A model generated the notes under the pieces. That model was not told the origin of the DNA and made no database searches. It saw only the letters and a program-made list of their open reading frames with translations. DNA of 12,722 bases, taken from assembly GCA_003648575.1 (NCBI GenBank), contig QMPN01000063.1:1-12722 (forward strand), written 5' to 3'. Shown here one piece after another: positions 1 through 7,917 of this stretch. Position numbers and translations under genes: made by a program. The stretch comes from Bacteroidota bacterium (GTDB lineage Bacteria > Bacteroidota > Bacteroidia > Bacteroidales > B18-G4). Position 1 is the first letter of the stretch; every line of letters begins with the position of its first letter.

Positions 1-1218
1 AGGACGAAGCACTTTTTTCGTTTTTTATGGGTGTGGGTCCGATCTTATAAGCCAAAAAAACTTGTGCAGCTTTGTATAGATGAAACTGCCTCATATTTTG
101 GAGTGGACCCAAACTCTGTATTTTTATTTGGTGCTGCCAGGATGGGATTGTATTCCCTTTTTATGGTAGATAAATCTGCTGGAAAGGATGAAGTTATTGT
201 AGCCGGTTACACCTGTGTGGTTGTTACAAACGCTATTAAATATGCCGGTCTTACAGCAGTATATATCGATGTAGAAGAAGAAAATTTAAATATCAACCCC
301 GACCTCCTCAGGGATGCCATCAATGACAATACGCAGGCTATCATTTTCACACATAATTATGGCATCACCTGTGAATATATTGAAGACTTCAAACGGGATT
401 TTCCCGGGATCATGATCATTGAGGACGCTGCTCATACCTTCGGCTCCGTCGACAAACATGGCCGGAAAGCCGGAACATTAGGCGATGCTTCTTTTTTCAG
501 CCTGGAATATTCTAAACCGCTTACCAGCGGGACTGGTGGCATTATTCTCGTTAATGATGAAGATCTCAGGAAACGGCTTGCTGAATACTATGACAAGCTA
601 CCCTATTTCCCATGGATGGCAAACTTTCGGATTCTCCTATCACTAAAGATTCACCTTTTTTCTTCTTCTCGCTGTAATGCTTTCCTGAAAAAATGGATGA
701 CTGGCGGATTGTACATCACCGGGCTGCTTTATAAATCACCCCCGGCAGAACTACAGGGCGAGATGCCCAAAAATTATCCCGTGAAGCTTTCTCCGTATTT
801 TGCTTACCTGGTTTATCTTCAGATTCGTGAAATTGAAGCAAGCAACCAATTAAAAAATAGCCTCTGTGAGAAGTATGCCCAAACCCTTGAAGACATTCCC
901 GGCATCCGGCAATATTACTCAAACCGTTATAATTTTGTCAGGTACCCTGTACTATTCGAATCATCGGTTCCAATGAAAAAAATCAATGCCATAAAAGCAG
1001 AGATGAAGAGATCAGGAGTTGTTGCAGGAGAGTGGTTTAATGATGTTGTGCATCCAAAAGGGAGTCTTCGATATTGCTATATTGATGGTAGTTGCCCGGT
1101 AGGTGAGTCCGTTAGTGAACGGATGATCAACCTCCCGGTAACAGTTCACAGGCAACTCAACGATAGAGACTTTGTCAGGATCAGAGAAATATTCAAAACC
1201 CACCTTGGTCAAAAATGA
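1..1218 (+). CDS. DegT/DnrJ/EryC1/StrS-family PLP-dependent sugar aminotransferase, 5' end outside window
   Basis: This is probably a cytoplasmic aminotransferase that transfers an amino group to a keto-sugar nucleotide, or a related PLP enzyme, for surface-glycan synthesis. Numbered from the GTG at base 31, the fold type I landmarks are: AGYTCVVVTNAI near residues 58-69, where the substrate strand enters; EDAAH at 131-135, with Asp132 expected to hold the PLP pyridine nitrogen; and SLEYSK ending in Lys162, the expected Schiff-base lysine, followed by a Gly-rich TSGTGG turn. The frame is open from base 1 through the GTG at 31 with no stop. The family normally has more residues before the YFGVD segment, so I take the true start to lie upstream and the gene to be cut by the window edge. 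It overlaps the next gene by 4 bases (ATGA), implying co-transcription. The substrate is not deducible. The family call is firm; the pathway is inferred. Confidence 0.88.
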   Translation, partial: RTKHFFRFLWVWVRSYKPKKLVQLCIDETASYFGVDPNSVFLFGAARMGLYSLFMVDKSAGKDEVIVAGYTCVVVTNAIKYAGLTAVYIDVEEENLNINPDLLRDAINDNTQAIIFTHNYGITCEYIEDFKRDFPGIMIIEDAAHTFGSVDKHGRKAGTLGDASFFSLEYSKPLTSGTGGIILVNDEDLRKRLAEYYDKLPYFPWMANFRILLSLKIHLFSSSRCNAFLKKWMTGGLYITGLLYKSPPAELQGEMPKNYPVKLSPYFAYLVYLQIREIEASNQLKNSLCEKYAQTLEDIPGIRQYYSNRYNFVRYPVLFESSVPMKKINAIKAEMKRSGVVAGEWFNDVVHPKGSLRYCYIDGSCPVGESVSERMINLPVTVHRQLNDRDFVRIREIFKTHLGQK

Positions 1219-2273
1219 AGAAGTATCTCATCATAGGCGATTGCGAAAGTCCGCATACCATCAAATGGGCCAAAGAGCTGAGCAGGTACTTTGAAGTTTA
1301 CCTGGTCTCGTCCAAAGGCATCAGCCCTGAGGCAAAGGACTTTCTTCCTGATGAGCGTATTTTCACTTTTAATCTTAAGATCGCTGAATCCGGTACAAAT
1401 GTTAAGTTTCTCAGGATGTTAATCCCCCTGATCAGGATCCTGAGAAAGATTAAGCCAGATTATCTGAATGCCCATTACATCACCAGCTATGGTGTCCTGG
1501 CTGCCCTGTCAAAAAAATTATCGGGACGGCAGTTTGTCTTGATCCAAACTGCCTGGGGAACAGATATCCTTGTGACCCCTTTCAGAAATAAGTTTTATAA
1601 AAGCATTACACGATTCGCCCTGAACGCTGCGAACCTGATTACCAGCGACTCCGTAGCTGTTACCAAAATTGTTGGTGATCTGACCTCCACTCCCACTACT
1701 ACCTTCCCATTCGGATTACAGGAAATTCCTGAAGCCAGCTGTGAGATAAAAGACCCGAATCTTTTCTTTTCAAACAGGACCCTGAACGAGAATTCAAACA
1801 TCGACAGGGTACTTCATTTCTTTTCGAAGCTAAGAGATGCAAACAAAGACGCCCGTCTGGTGATCGCCAATGTGGGGCCTCTCAAAAGTGAACTTATTAA
1901 ATTAAGTGAAGAGCTTGGCATGCAAGAATCTGTAGACTTTGTTGGATTTATTTCGCCTGACCAGCAAAACGATTATTACCGAAAATCACGTTTCTACTTC
2001 TCTATACTCTCATCAGATGCTTTATCTGTTTCACTGATTGAAGCCATGTCGTTTGGCTGCATCCCCCTGGTCTCTGACCTCCCCGACAACAGGGATTGGG
2101 TGACAGATGGAATAAATGGCATCATCATGAAGGAAGATACGCGTGCTGATACTATCCTTGCATTTCAAGGGGATGCTCAAAAGATCTTTATATCAAACCG
2201 ACAGCTGGTTGCCGAGCGGGCCATTTTCCCAAAAGCAATTGAAGATTTCTGTCAAACCCTTTCTACATTATAA
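1215..2273 (+). CDS. Glycosyltransferase family 4 (GT-B fold)
   Basis: This is a retaining glycosyltransferase of the GT4 type, 352 residues, predicted to transfer a sugar from a nucleotide donor to a lipid-linked or glycan acceptor at the inner face of the membrane. The N-terminal lobe starts with KKYLIIGD and contains NAHYITSYG (residues 85-93) and TAWGTDIL (112-119), the usual acceptor-side signatures. The linker-strand segment FFSNRTLNENSNID (184-197) opens the C-terminal donor lobe, and VDFVGFI (240-246) precedes the catalytic region. The E-x7-E motif of the family reads as Asp268-x7-Glu276, so the first acid is Asp rather than Glu. The ATG overlaps the upstream aminotransferase stop, so the two are probably translationally coupled. 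No signal peptide or membrane span is seen. Donor and acceptor cannot be told. Confidence 0.87.
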   Translation: MKKYLIIGDCESPHTIKWAKELSRYFEVYLVSSKGISPEAKDFLPDERIFTFNLKIAESGTNVKFLRMLIPLIRILRKIKPDYLNAHYITSYGVLAALSKKLSGRQFVLIQTAWGTDILVTPFRNKFYKSITRFALNAANLITSDSVAVTKIVGDLTSTPTTTFPFGLQEIPEASCEIKDPNLFFSNRTLNENSNIDRVLHFFSKLRDANKDARLVIANVGPLKSELIKLSEELGMQESVDFVGFISPDQQNDYYRKSRFYFSILSSDALSVSLIEAMSFGCIPLVSDLPDNRDWVTDGINGIIMKEDTRADTILAFQGDAQKIFISNRQLVAERAIFPKAIEDFCQTLSTL

Positions 2274-2300
2274 TTAACCATTACTATAGTATTATCGGAA

Positions 2301-3482
2301 ATGAATTCATTTACCTTAAAAGCAGTTTCAGAAAAAAAATCTATTAAAGCCTTTCTTGATTTCCCGGCACACTTATATCATGATGATCCCAGGTGGAGCC
2401 GACCGCTGGATTCTGACATAGAAAAGATCTTTGATCCTGAGCAGAACAAGAAGTTTCGGCAGGGAGATGCAATAAGGTGGATACTCGAAGACGAACAAAA
2501 GCATGTTGTTGGACGCGTGGCCGCTTTCTACGACAAACAAACTGCCAACAAGAATAATCAGCCGACCGGCGGTCTGGGATTTTTCGATTGCATTAATAAT
2601 ACGGATGCATCATCAATCTTATTTGATGCCTGCAAAGGGTGGTTAGCAGAAAGGGGAATGGAGGCCATGGACGGGCCTGTTAATTTCGGTGAACGCGACA
2701 GTTTCTGGGGCTGTCTTGCAGATGGGTTTTACGAACCTTTGTACAATATGCCCTATAATTCATCATATTACAATGAGCTTTTCGAAGCATATGGCTTTAA
2801 AAACTATTTTAACCAGTACACCTACCACCGCACCTTTGAAACAGAGGGATTAAGCCCGGAGATCCATGAGAAAGCCAAAAGGTTATCTGAAAACCCTGAC
2901 TACACATTTGAGATTTTCGATAAATCAAAAACTGAAAAGATCGCTGAAGACTTCATGATCATCTTCAATGCTGCCTGGGCCAGGTTCCCGGGGATCTCAA
3001 AGATCACAAAGGTACATTCACTGGCCTTGCTCAAGCAGATGAAACCCATCATGGATAAGCGCCTGGTTCATATCGCCTACTATAAGGGAGAACCAATCGG
3101 TTTTTTTATCATGATGCAGGATATTTCACAGATAACAAAGAATTTCAAAGGACAACTGAATTTGTTTCATAAATTAAGCTTGCTATATAAGATCAAGTGT
3201 ACCAGGAAGGTTACCCGAATTATTGGAAGATTATTTGGGGTTGTACCTGAACACCAGGGTAAAGGTGTTGAAGGCGGGCTGGTTGTTAATTTCGCCAGGT
3301 TAGCTTCTAAGCCGGGCTTCCAATATACTGATCTGGAATTGAACTGGATCGGCGACTTCAATCCAACCATGATGAAAGTGTGTGAACAAATTGGTTCGAA
3401 GATCTACAAAACACACATCACATACCGCTATTTATTTGATAGGGATGCCCCCTTTGAAAAGGCAACAAAAGTCAATGTTTAG
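2301..3482 (+). CDS. YghO-like GNAT-fold protein (putative N-acyltransferase)
   Basis: This 393-residue protein resembles the YghO-like family, a larger relative of GNAT acetyltransferases with no established substrate. The signatures I recognise are: an N-terminal FPAHLYHDDPRWSRPL (residues 21-36); VGRVAAFYD (70-78); GMEAMDGPVNFGERDSFWG (119-137); and NMPYNSSYY (149-157). A C-terminal GNAT-like acyl-CoA loop follows, GVVPEHQGKGVEGG (313-326), where QGKG matches the Q/R-x-x-G-x-G/A pattern. The protein appears cytoplasmic, with no signal peptide. It starts 27 bases after the glycosyltransferase stop with no obvious promoter between them, so it likely belongs to the same transcription unit. 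It could acylate an amino sugar made by the upstream aminotransferase, but that is inferred from position only. The family is fairly sure; activity is unproven. Confidence 0.75.
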   Translation: MNSFTLKAVSEKKSIKAFLDFPAHLYHDDPRWSRPLDSDIEKIFDPEQNKKFRQGDAIRWILEDEQKHVVGRVAAFYDKQTANKNNQPTGGLGFFDCINNTDASSILFDACKGWLAERGMEAMDGPVNFGERDSFWGCLADGFYEPLYNMPYNSSYYNELFEAYGFKNYFNQYTYHRTFETEGLSPEIHEKAKRLSENPDYTFEIFDKSKTEKIAEDFMIIFNAAWARFPGISKITKVHSLALLKQMKPIMDKRLVHIAYYKGEPIGFFIMMQDISQITKNFKGQLNLFHKLSLLYKIKCTRKVTRIIGRLFGVVPEHQGKGVEGGLVVNFARLASKPGFQYTDLELNWIGDFNPTMMKVCEQIGSKIYKTHITYRYLFDRDAPFEKATKVNV

Positions 3483-3522
3483 AACATTTATATAGGGATA
3501 GTGTGAAGTACTCACGAAACAT

Positions 3523-3530
3523 TATCTTTG
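3523..3530 (+). promoter_or_regulatory. Bacteroidota -7 promoter element (TATCTTTG) for the efflux operon
   Basis: TATCTTTG is an exact match to the Bacteroidota housekeeping -7 consensus TAnnTTTG. It lies 37 bases upstream of the adaptor ATG, in the 85-base gap after the YghO-like gene. The matching -33 TTG is not present at normal spacing; only a weak GTG (3501-3503 or 3503-3505) is available. This may mean a weak or activator-dependent promoter. It suggests that the RND operon is transcribed separately from the glycan genes before it. Confidence 0.55.
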
Positions 3531-3567
3531 TTTATCGTTCAGGATTAACTTAAAACACTATGGCTTT

Positions 3568-4746
3568 ATGCGTTTATTTTCTTCAATGCTTTTTATTATT
3601 CTCATCTTCAGCTCATTAATATGGGTGTCATGTGGCAGTGAAAAGCAAGCTGTTGCCCCACCTCAAAAGATCACTGTTGTCGAGGTAATTACTGATGATG
3701 TGCCCATCTATAGAGAATTTGTTGGTGAGATTTACGGTGAAAAGGACATTCCGATCCGCGCCAGGGTTGAAGGTTACCTTGAAGGTATACACTTTGATGA
3801 AGGTACTGAAGTAAAGCAAGGCCAGCTGCTATATTCCATTGACCCCCTTCCCTTTGAAGCCAAGGTGAATGCACAGCAGAGCGAACTTGCTGCTACTAAA
3901 ACCATGATGGTAAAAGCTGAAAGTGATCTGAACCGAATCAAACCGCTTGCAGAAATGAATGCAGTGAGTAAAAGTGATCTGGATGCATCGCAGGCACAGT
4001 ATGATGCTTATATTTTTTCTGTTGAAGCCGCCAACGCCAACCTGAGATCAGCTCAAATAGAGCTGGGGTACTGTAAAATATATTCCCCCATCAATGGTAT
4101 TATTGGGATGACTAAAGCCCGGGTGGGTGATTTTGTAGGAAGAGACCCTAATCCGGTAATCCTCAACACAGTATCAGAAACTAATCATATAAAAGTAAGG
4201 TTCTTTCTCACCGAGTCGGATTACCTGTACATGTCAAGGGAATATCTTGCACGTCTGGAGGCAATGATAGAAGAGCCAACCACCCAGTTAAAGGAACAAA
4301 CACCAAATGTACAGATCATCCTGTCTGACGGATCCGTATATGAGCATAAGGGTCTGGTTGATTTTATCGATCGTGGAATTGATCCAACTACTGGTTCTAT
4401 CCTTGTCCAGGCCGATTTCCCAAACCCCAAACTGATCCTTCGTCCGGGCCTCTATGCAAAGGTAAAAATAGCTATACGCCTGGTTGAAGATGCCATTTTA
4501 ATTCCTCAGCGATGTATTATGGAGCTACAGGGTTTAAACTCAGTATATGTTGTGAACGACAGCAATATGGTACAATCCAGGCAAATCACTTCAGGGCCCT
4601 CGCTCGGCGATTATCGCCTGATAAACGAAGGGCTTGAAGTAGGTGACAAAGTAGTCATTGATGCACTTCAGAAAGTCGGGGAAGGAATGATTATTGAACC
4701 GGAAATCATCAAATTCGAGAGCAAAACCAAACAGCAATCTAAATAG
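3568..4746 (+). CDS. RND efflux periplasmic adaptor lipoprotein (membrane fusion protein, AcrA/MexA family)
   Basis: This is the adaptor that links the inner-membrane RND pump to the outer-membrane channel in the periplasm; 392 residues, the usual family length. The N terminus is a lipoprotein signal: short positive start, hydrophobic run, then WVSC with Cys22 as the lipidated residue. Trp at -3 is unusual for a lipobox. Next come the first half of the lipoyl domain (IPIRARVEGYLEGIHFDEG, about 60-80, and GQLLYSIDPLPFEA), an alpha-helical hairpin (about 95-160), the second lipoyl half (IYSPINGIIGMTKARVGDFVG, about 170-192), then beta-barrel and membrane-proximal domains with RPGLYAKVKI and AILIPQRCI. 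The ATG at 3568 is chosen because an ATG at 3560 opens a frame that stops quickly. The pump gene follows after 2 bases, so the two are co-translated. Substrate is unknown. Confidence 0.93.
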   Translation: MRLFSSMLFIILIFSSLIWVSCGSEKQAVAPPQKITVVEVITDDVPIYREFVGEIYGEKDIPIRARVEGYLEGIHFDEGTEVKQGQLLYSIDPLPFEAKVNAQQSELAATKTMMVKAESDLNRIKPLAEMNAVSKSDLDASQAQYDAYIFSVEAANANLRSAQIELGYCKIYSPINGIIGMTKARVGDFVGRDPNPVILNTVSETNHIKVRFFLTESDYLYMSREYLARLEAMIEEPTTQLKEQTPNVQIILSDGSVYEHKGLVDFIDRGIDPTTGSILVQADFPNPKLILRPGLYAKVKIAIRLVEDAILIPQRCIMELQGLNSVYVVNDSNMVQSRQITSGPSLGDYRLINEGLEVGDKVVIDALQKVGEGMIIEPEIIKFESKTKQQSK

Positions 4747-4748
4747 CT

Positions 4749-7700
4749 ATGGCAGAAAGTAAAGGAAATTTTTTCGTCCACAGGCCTATTGTTGCTATGG
4801 TTATTGCAATTATTATTGTCATTGTTGGAGCAGTATCATTGATAGGCCTGCCCATTGAACAATACCCCAACCTCACGCCCCCCGTTGTACAGGTAAGGGG
4901 TACTTATACCGGTGCCAATTCCATCACTGTTGAGGAATCTGTGGCCACCCCTCTGGAGCAACAGATCAATGGTGTTGATAACATGATCTACATGAAATCA
5001 ACCAATTCCAACGACGGCACAATGTTGATTGATGTATCCTTTGACGTAGGTACCGACCCAGACATGAACACCGTTCTAACACAGAACAGGGTTTCAGCAG
5101 CATCAGCTAAACTTCCTGCTGAAGTAACAAAATTCGGGATAACAACAGAAAAATCATTACCCAATATTCTGATGATCGTTACACTCACATCTGATGGGCG
5201 ATATGGCCAGGAATTCCTTGGTAATTATGCCCTGATCAATATCAAAGACCAACTGGCCCGTATAAAAGGTATCGGACGTGTTACTGTCATGGGGGCATCC
5301 GACTATTCCATGCGTATATGGGTCAAACCCGACAGGCTGGCCCAGATGGGCATCACGGTACCGCAAATTGTGAATGCAATCAATGAACAAAATTTGATCG
5401 CCCCAGGTGGAAGGTTTGGTGCAGAACCGGCTCCTCCCGGAACTGAATTTACATATACCGTTCGCCTTCCCGACAGGTTTAACTCACCTGAGGAATTTGG
5501 CGAGATCGTTATTCGGACACAATCCGATGGTTCCCAGGTTAAACTAAAAGATATAGCCACTATAAACCTTGGTACTGAAACCTATAATTCATTCACACGC
5601 CTGAACAAAGAAACCTGTGCTATTGTTGCTTTATATCAGGCTCCCGGATCAAATGCCGTTGATCTTGCTCAGCAGGTTACTACTGAAATGGATATTCTGG
5701 CCCAAAACTTTCCTGAGAGCATCAAATACGATGTTTCCCTTGACTCAACCTTACCTATTACTGCCGGAATAAAAGACATTATTATCACGCTTTTCATTGC
5801 ATTGGCACTTGTGATCCTTGTAGTTTTCATTTTCATCCAAGACTGGCGGGCTACACTTATTCCAACCCTTGCCATTCCGGTATCACTGATAGGTGCTTTC
5901 CTCTTCTTCCCGATACTCGGATTTACCATTAACGTACTTTCTCTGCTGGGCCTAGTGCTGGCTATCGGTATTGTTGTTGATGATGCCATTGTTGTTGTTG
6001 AAGCTGTACAGGTTAATATTGCCAAAGGCATGAAGGCAAAAGAAGCAACGATTGATGCCATGCGTAAGGTAACGGCACCGGTAATTGCCACCACCCTTGT
6101 ATTGATTGCAGTTTTTATTCCGGTTGCAGGTATGGCAGGAATTACTGGTTTGCTTTACCAGCAATTTGCGATCACGATCGTTGTCTCTGTAATCGTTTCT
6201 TCGATAAATGCACTGACCCTGAGTCCTGCCCTGTGTTCATTGTTGCTTAAAGAACCCAAGCCATACAGAGGACCCCTTGGATGGTTCTTTGGTAAATTTA
6301 ATAAGGGGATGGATAAAACTACAGGCTCATACATGAGTTTCACCAATGTAGTAACACGAAAAATTAAGCGCTCAGTTATATTCATCCTCATTATGAGTGT
6401 AGGTGCCGGGGTATTTCTGAAGCTTGTTCCCGGAGGTTTTATTCCGGAAGAAGATATGGGGTATTTTTTCATACACATGCAATTGCCCAATGCCTCATCT
6501 CTACAGCGTTCTGATGAAATAGCGAAGCAGGTGGAAGAGATTCTTATGACCTATCCCGAAGTGCAATTCAACACCAATGTTACCGGTTATAGCTTGCTTT
6601 CCTCTTCCTATTCACCCAGCAGCGGACTTCAATTTATTTCGCTTGTGCCATGGGGCGATAGAAGTGCAACGGCAACAGAGATCGTTCAGCGCTTGAACAT
6701 GGACCTTGCTGCCAGGGTTAAGGGTGCCCAGGCGTTTGCCTTCGGGCCTCCCGCCATTCCCGGCCTGGGAAATGGATCAGGGTTCAGTATCATGATACAG
6801 GACAAAGGAGGTAACAGCCCGGATTATCTCGCCCTGCACACTATGAAGTTCATCCAGGCGATAAATGCCAGGCCAGAGATAGGAGGCGCATTTACAGCTT
6901 TCCAGGCTAGCGTGCCTCAGCGTTTTATGAATATTGACCGCGAAAAAGCCTTAAAATTAGGTGTCTCCCTTAACGACCTCTATACGACTATAGGAGCATT
7001 TATGGGAGGGACGTATGTGAATGACTTTACGCGATTTGGACGCCTGTATAAAACGTATATTCAAGCCGAACCGCAGTATCGTGTTGATGAGAAACAGATC
7101 AGCAACTTCTTTATTATGAATAAAGATGGTAATATGGTACCTCTCGCCACACTTACTAATATTGAGCGTATAGTAGGTCCCGATTATACAACAAGGTTCA
7201 ATCTGTTTCGTTCGGCAGAAGTAACCGGCACCCCTAAAGCAGGATATACTTCTGCTCAGGCTATGAGTGTTATCGAGGAGGTTGCCAACGAGCTTCTTCC
7301 CGAAGATATGTCTTATGCGTGGAATGCCATGTCGTTCCAGGAAAAGAAAGCATCCGGCTCCCTGGGGATCATCCTGACATTTTCGCTGATCTTTGTGTTT
7401 CTGATCCTTGCGGCTCAGTATGAGAGCTGGTCATTGCCATTCAGCATCCTTCTGGGGACCCCATTCGCCATCTTCGGTGCCATATTCTTCCTATGGGTGG
7501 CGCGTTTGATCAGCCCCTCATTCGAAAACAACATCTTTGCCCAGATATCCTTTATCATGCTAATTGGAATGGCTGCAAAAAATGCCATCCTTATCGTGGA
7601 GTTTGCAAACGAAGAATTTAAAAAAGGCGTGACATTATTTGAAGCAGCCATCAGCGCAGCTAAATCCAGGTTCAGACCAATCCTGATGACCGCTTTCTCA

Positions 7701-7907
7701 TTCATTTTTGGTGTTTTTCCGCTAGTAATTGCCAGCGGTTCAGGTGCTGAAGCCAGAAAAGTAATGGGAGTGGCATTGTTTGGAGGGATGACGATAGCAA
7801 CTCTTCTGGGCATATTCCTATACCCTATGTTGTTTGTTTTCATCGGAAAGATAGCAGGCTACGAAAAGAAGAGAAAGCTTGCTGAAGAAAAAGTAGAAAG
7901 TGAATAA
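4749..7907 (+). CDS. RND multidrug efflux permease (HAE-1 family, AcrB-like)
   Basis: This is a proton-driven inner-membrane pump of 1052 residues, the normal length for HAE-1 transporters such as AcrB and MexB. It has TM1 at about 11-33, a large periplasmic loop, TM2-TM6 at about 341-500, TM7 at about 540-560, a second loop, and TM8-TM12 at about 871-1033. The proton-relay residues are all present: Asp411-Asp412 in VVDDAIVVVE, Lys944 in GMAAKNAILIVEF, Arg974 in SRFRP and Thr981 in ILMTAF. These correspond to AcrB D407, D408, K940, R971 and T978 by local alignment. The porter-domain signature PPAIPGLGNGSGF (668-680) is typical of HAE-1 pumps rather than heavy-metal (HME) pumps. The likely cargo is amphipathic compounds or an endogenous product, but the sequence does not fix it. 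It lies 2 bases after the adaptor and 10 bases before the channel gene. Nothing is truncated. Confidence 0.96.
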   Translation: MAESKGNFFVHRPIVAMVIAIIIVIVGAVSLIGLPIEQYPNLTPPVVQVRGTYTGANSITVEESVATPLEQQINGVDNMIYMKSTNSNDGTMLIDVSFDVGTDPDMNTVLTQNRVSAASAKLPAEVTKFGITTEKSLPNILMIVTLTSDGRYGQEFLGNYALINIKDQLARIKGIGRVTVMGASDYSMRIWVKPDRLAQMGITVPQIVNAINEQNLIAPGGRFGAEPAPPGTEFTYTVRLPDRFNSPEEFGEIVIRTQSDGSQVKLKDIATINLGTETYNSFTRLNKETCAIVALYQAPGSNAVDLAQQVTTEMDILAQNFPESIKYDVSLDSTLPITAGIKDIIITLFIALALVILVVFIFIQDWRATLIPTLAIPVSLIGAFLFFPILGFTINVLSLLGLVLAIGIVVDDAIVVVEAVQVNIAKGMKAKEATIDAMRKVTAPVIATTLVLIAVFIPVAGMAGITGLLYQQFAITIVVSVIVSSINALTLSPALCSLLLKEPKPYRGPLGWFFGKFNKGMDKTTGSYMSFTNVVTRKIKRSVIFILIMSVGAGVFLKLVPGGFIPEEDMGYFFIHMQLPNASSLQRSDEIAKQVEEILMTYPEVQFNTNVTGYSLLSSSYSPSSGLQFISLVPWGDRSATATEIVQRLNMDLAARVKGAQAFAFGPPAIPGLGNGSGFSIMIQDKGGNSPDYLALHTMKFIQAINARPEIGGAFTAFQASVPQRFMNIDREKALKLGVSLNDLYTTIGAFMGGTYVNDFTRFGRLYKTYIQAEPQYRVDEKQISNFFIMNKDGNMVPLATLTNIERIVGPDYTTRFNLFRSAEVTGTPKAGYTSAQAMSVIEEVANELLPEDMSYAWNAMSFQEKKASGSLGIILTFSLIFVFLILAAQYESWSLPFSILLGTPFAIFGAIFFLWVARLISPSFENNIFAQISFIMLIGMAAKNAILIVEFANEEFKKGVTLFEAAISAAKSRFRPILMTAFSFIFGVFPLVIASGSGAEARKVMGVALFGGMTIATLLGIFLYPMLFVFIGKIAGYEKKRKLAEEKVESE

Positions 7908-7917
7908 AAGTATTGCT

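Noticed and set aside
2282..2291. Perfect 10-base palindrome TACTATAGTA in the 27-base gap before the YghO-like gene
   Set aside because: It is short and A/T-rich, has no neighbouring promoter, and is likely by chance.
3503..3515. Dyad GTGA-N5-TCAC upstream of the efflux -7 element
   Set aside because: Only 4-base arms; its position suits a repressor site, but symmetry is too weak to call.
5960..6005. GTT/GATG-rich repetitive stretch
   Set aside because: It encodes the conserved VVDDAIVVVE helix; the repetition follows from the valine run.
5669..6094. Minus-strand open frame of 141 codons inside the pump gene (with a similar one at 7415-7843)
   Set aside because: These are antisense shadows of conserved membrane helices; the translations show no known fold.
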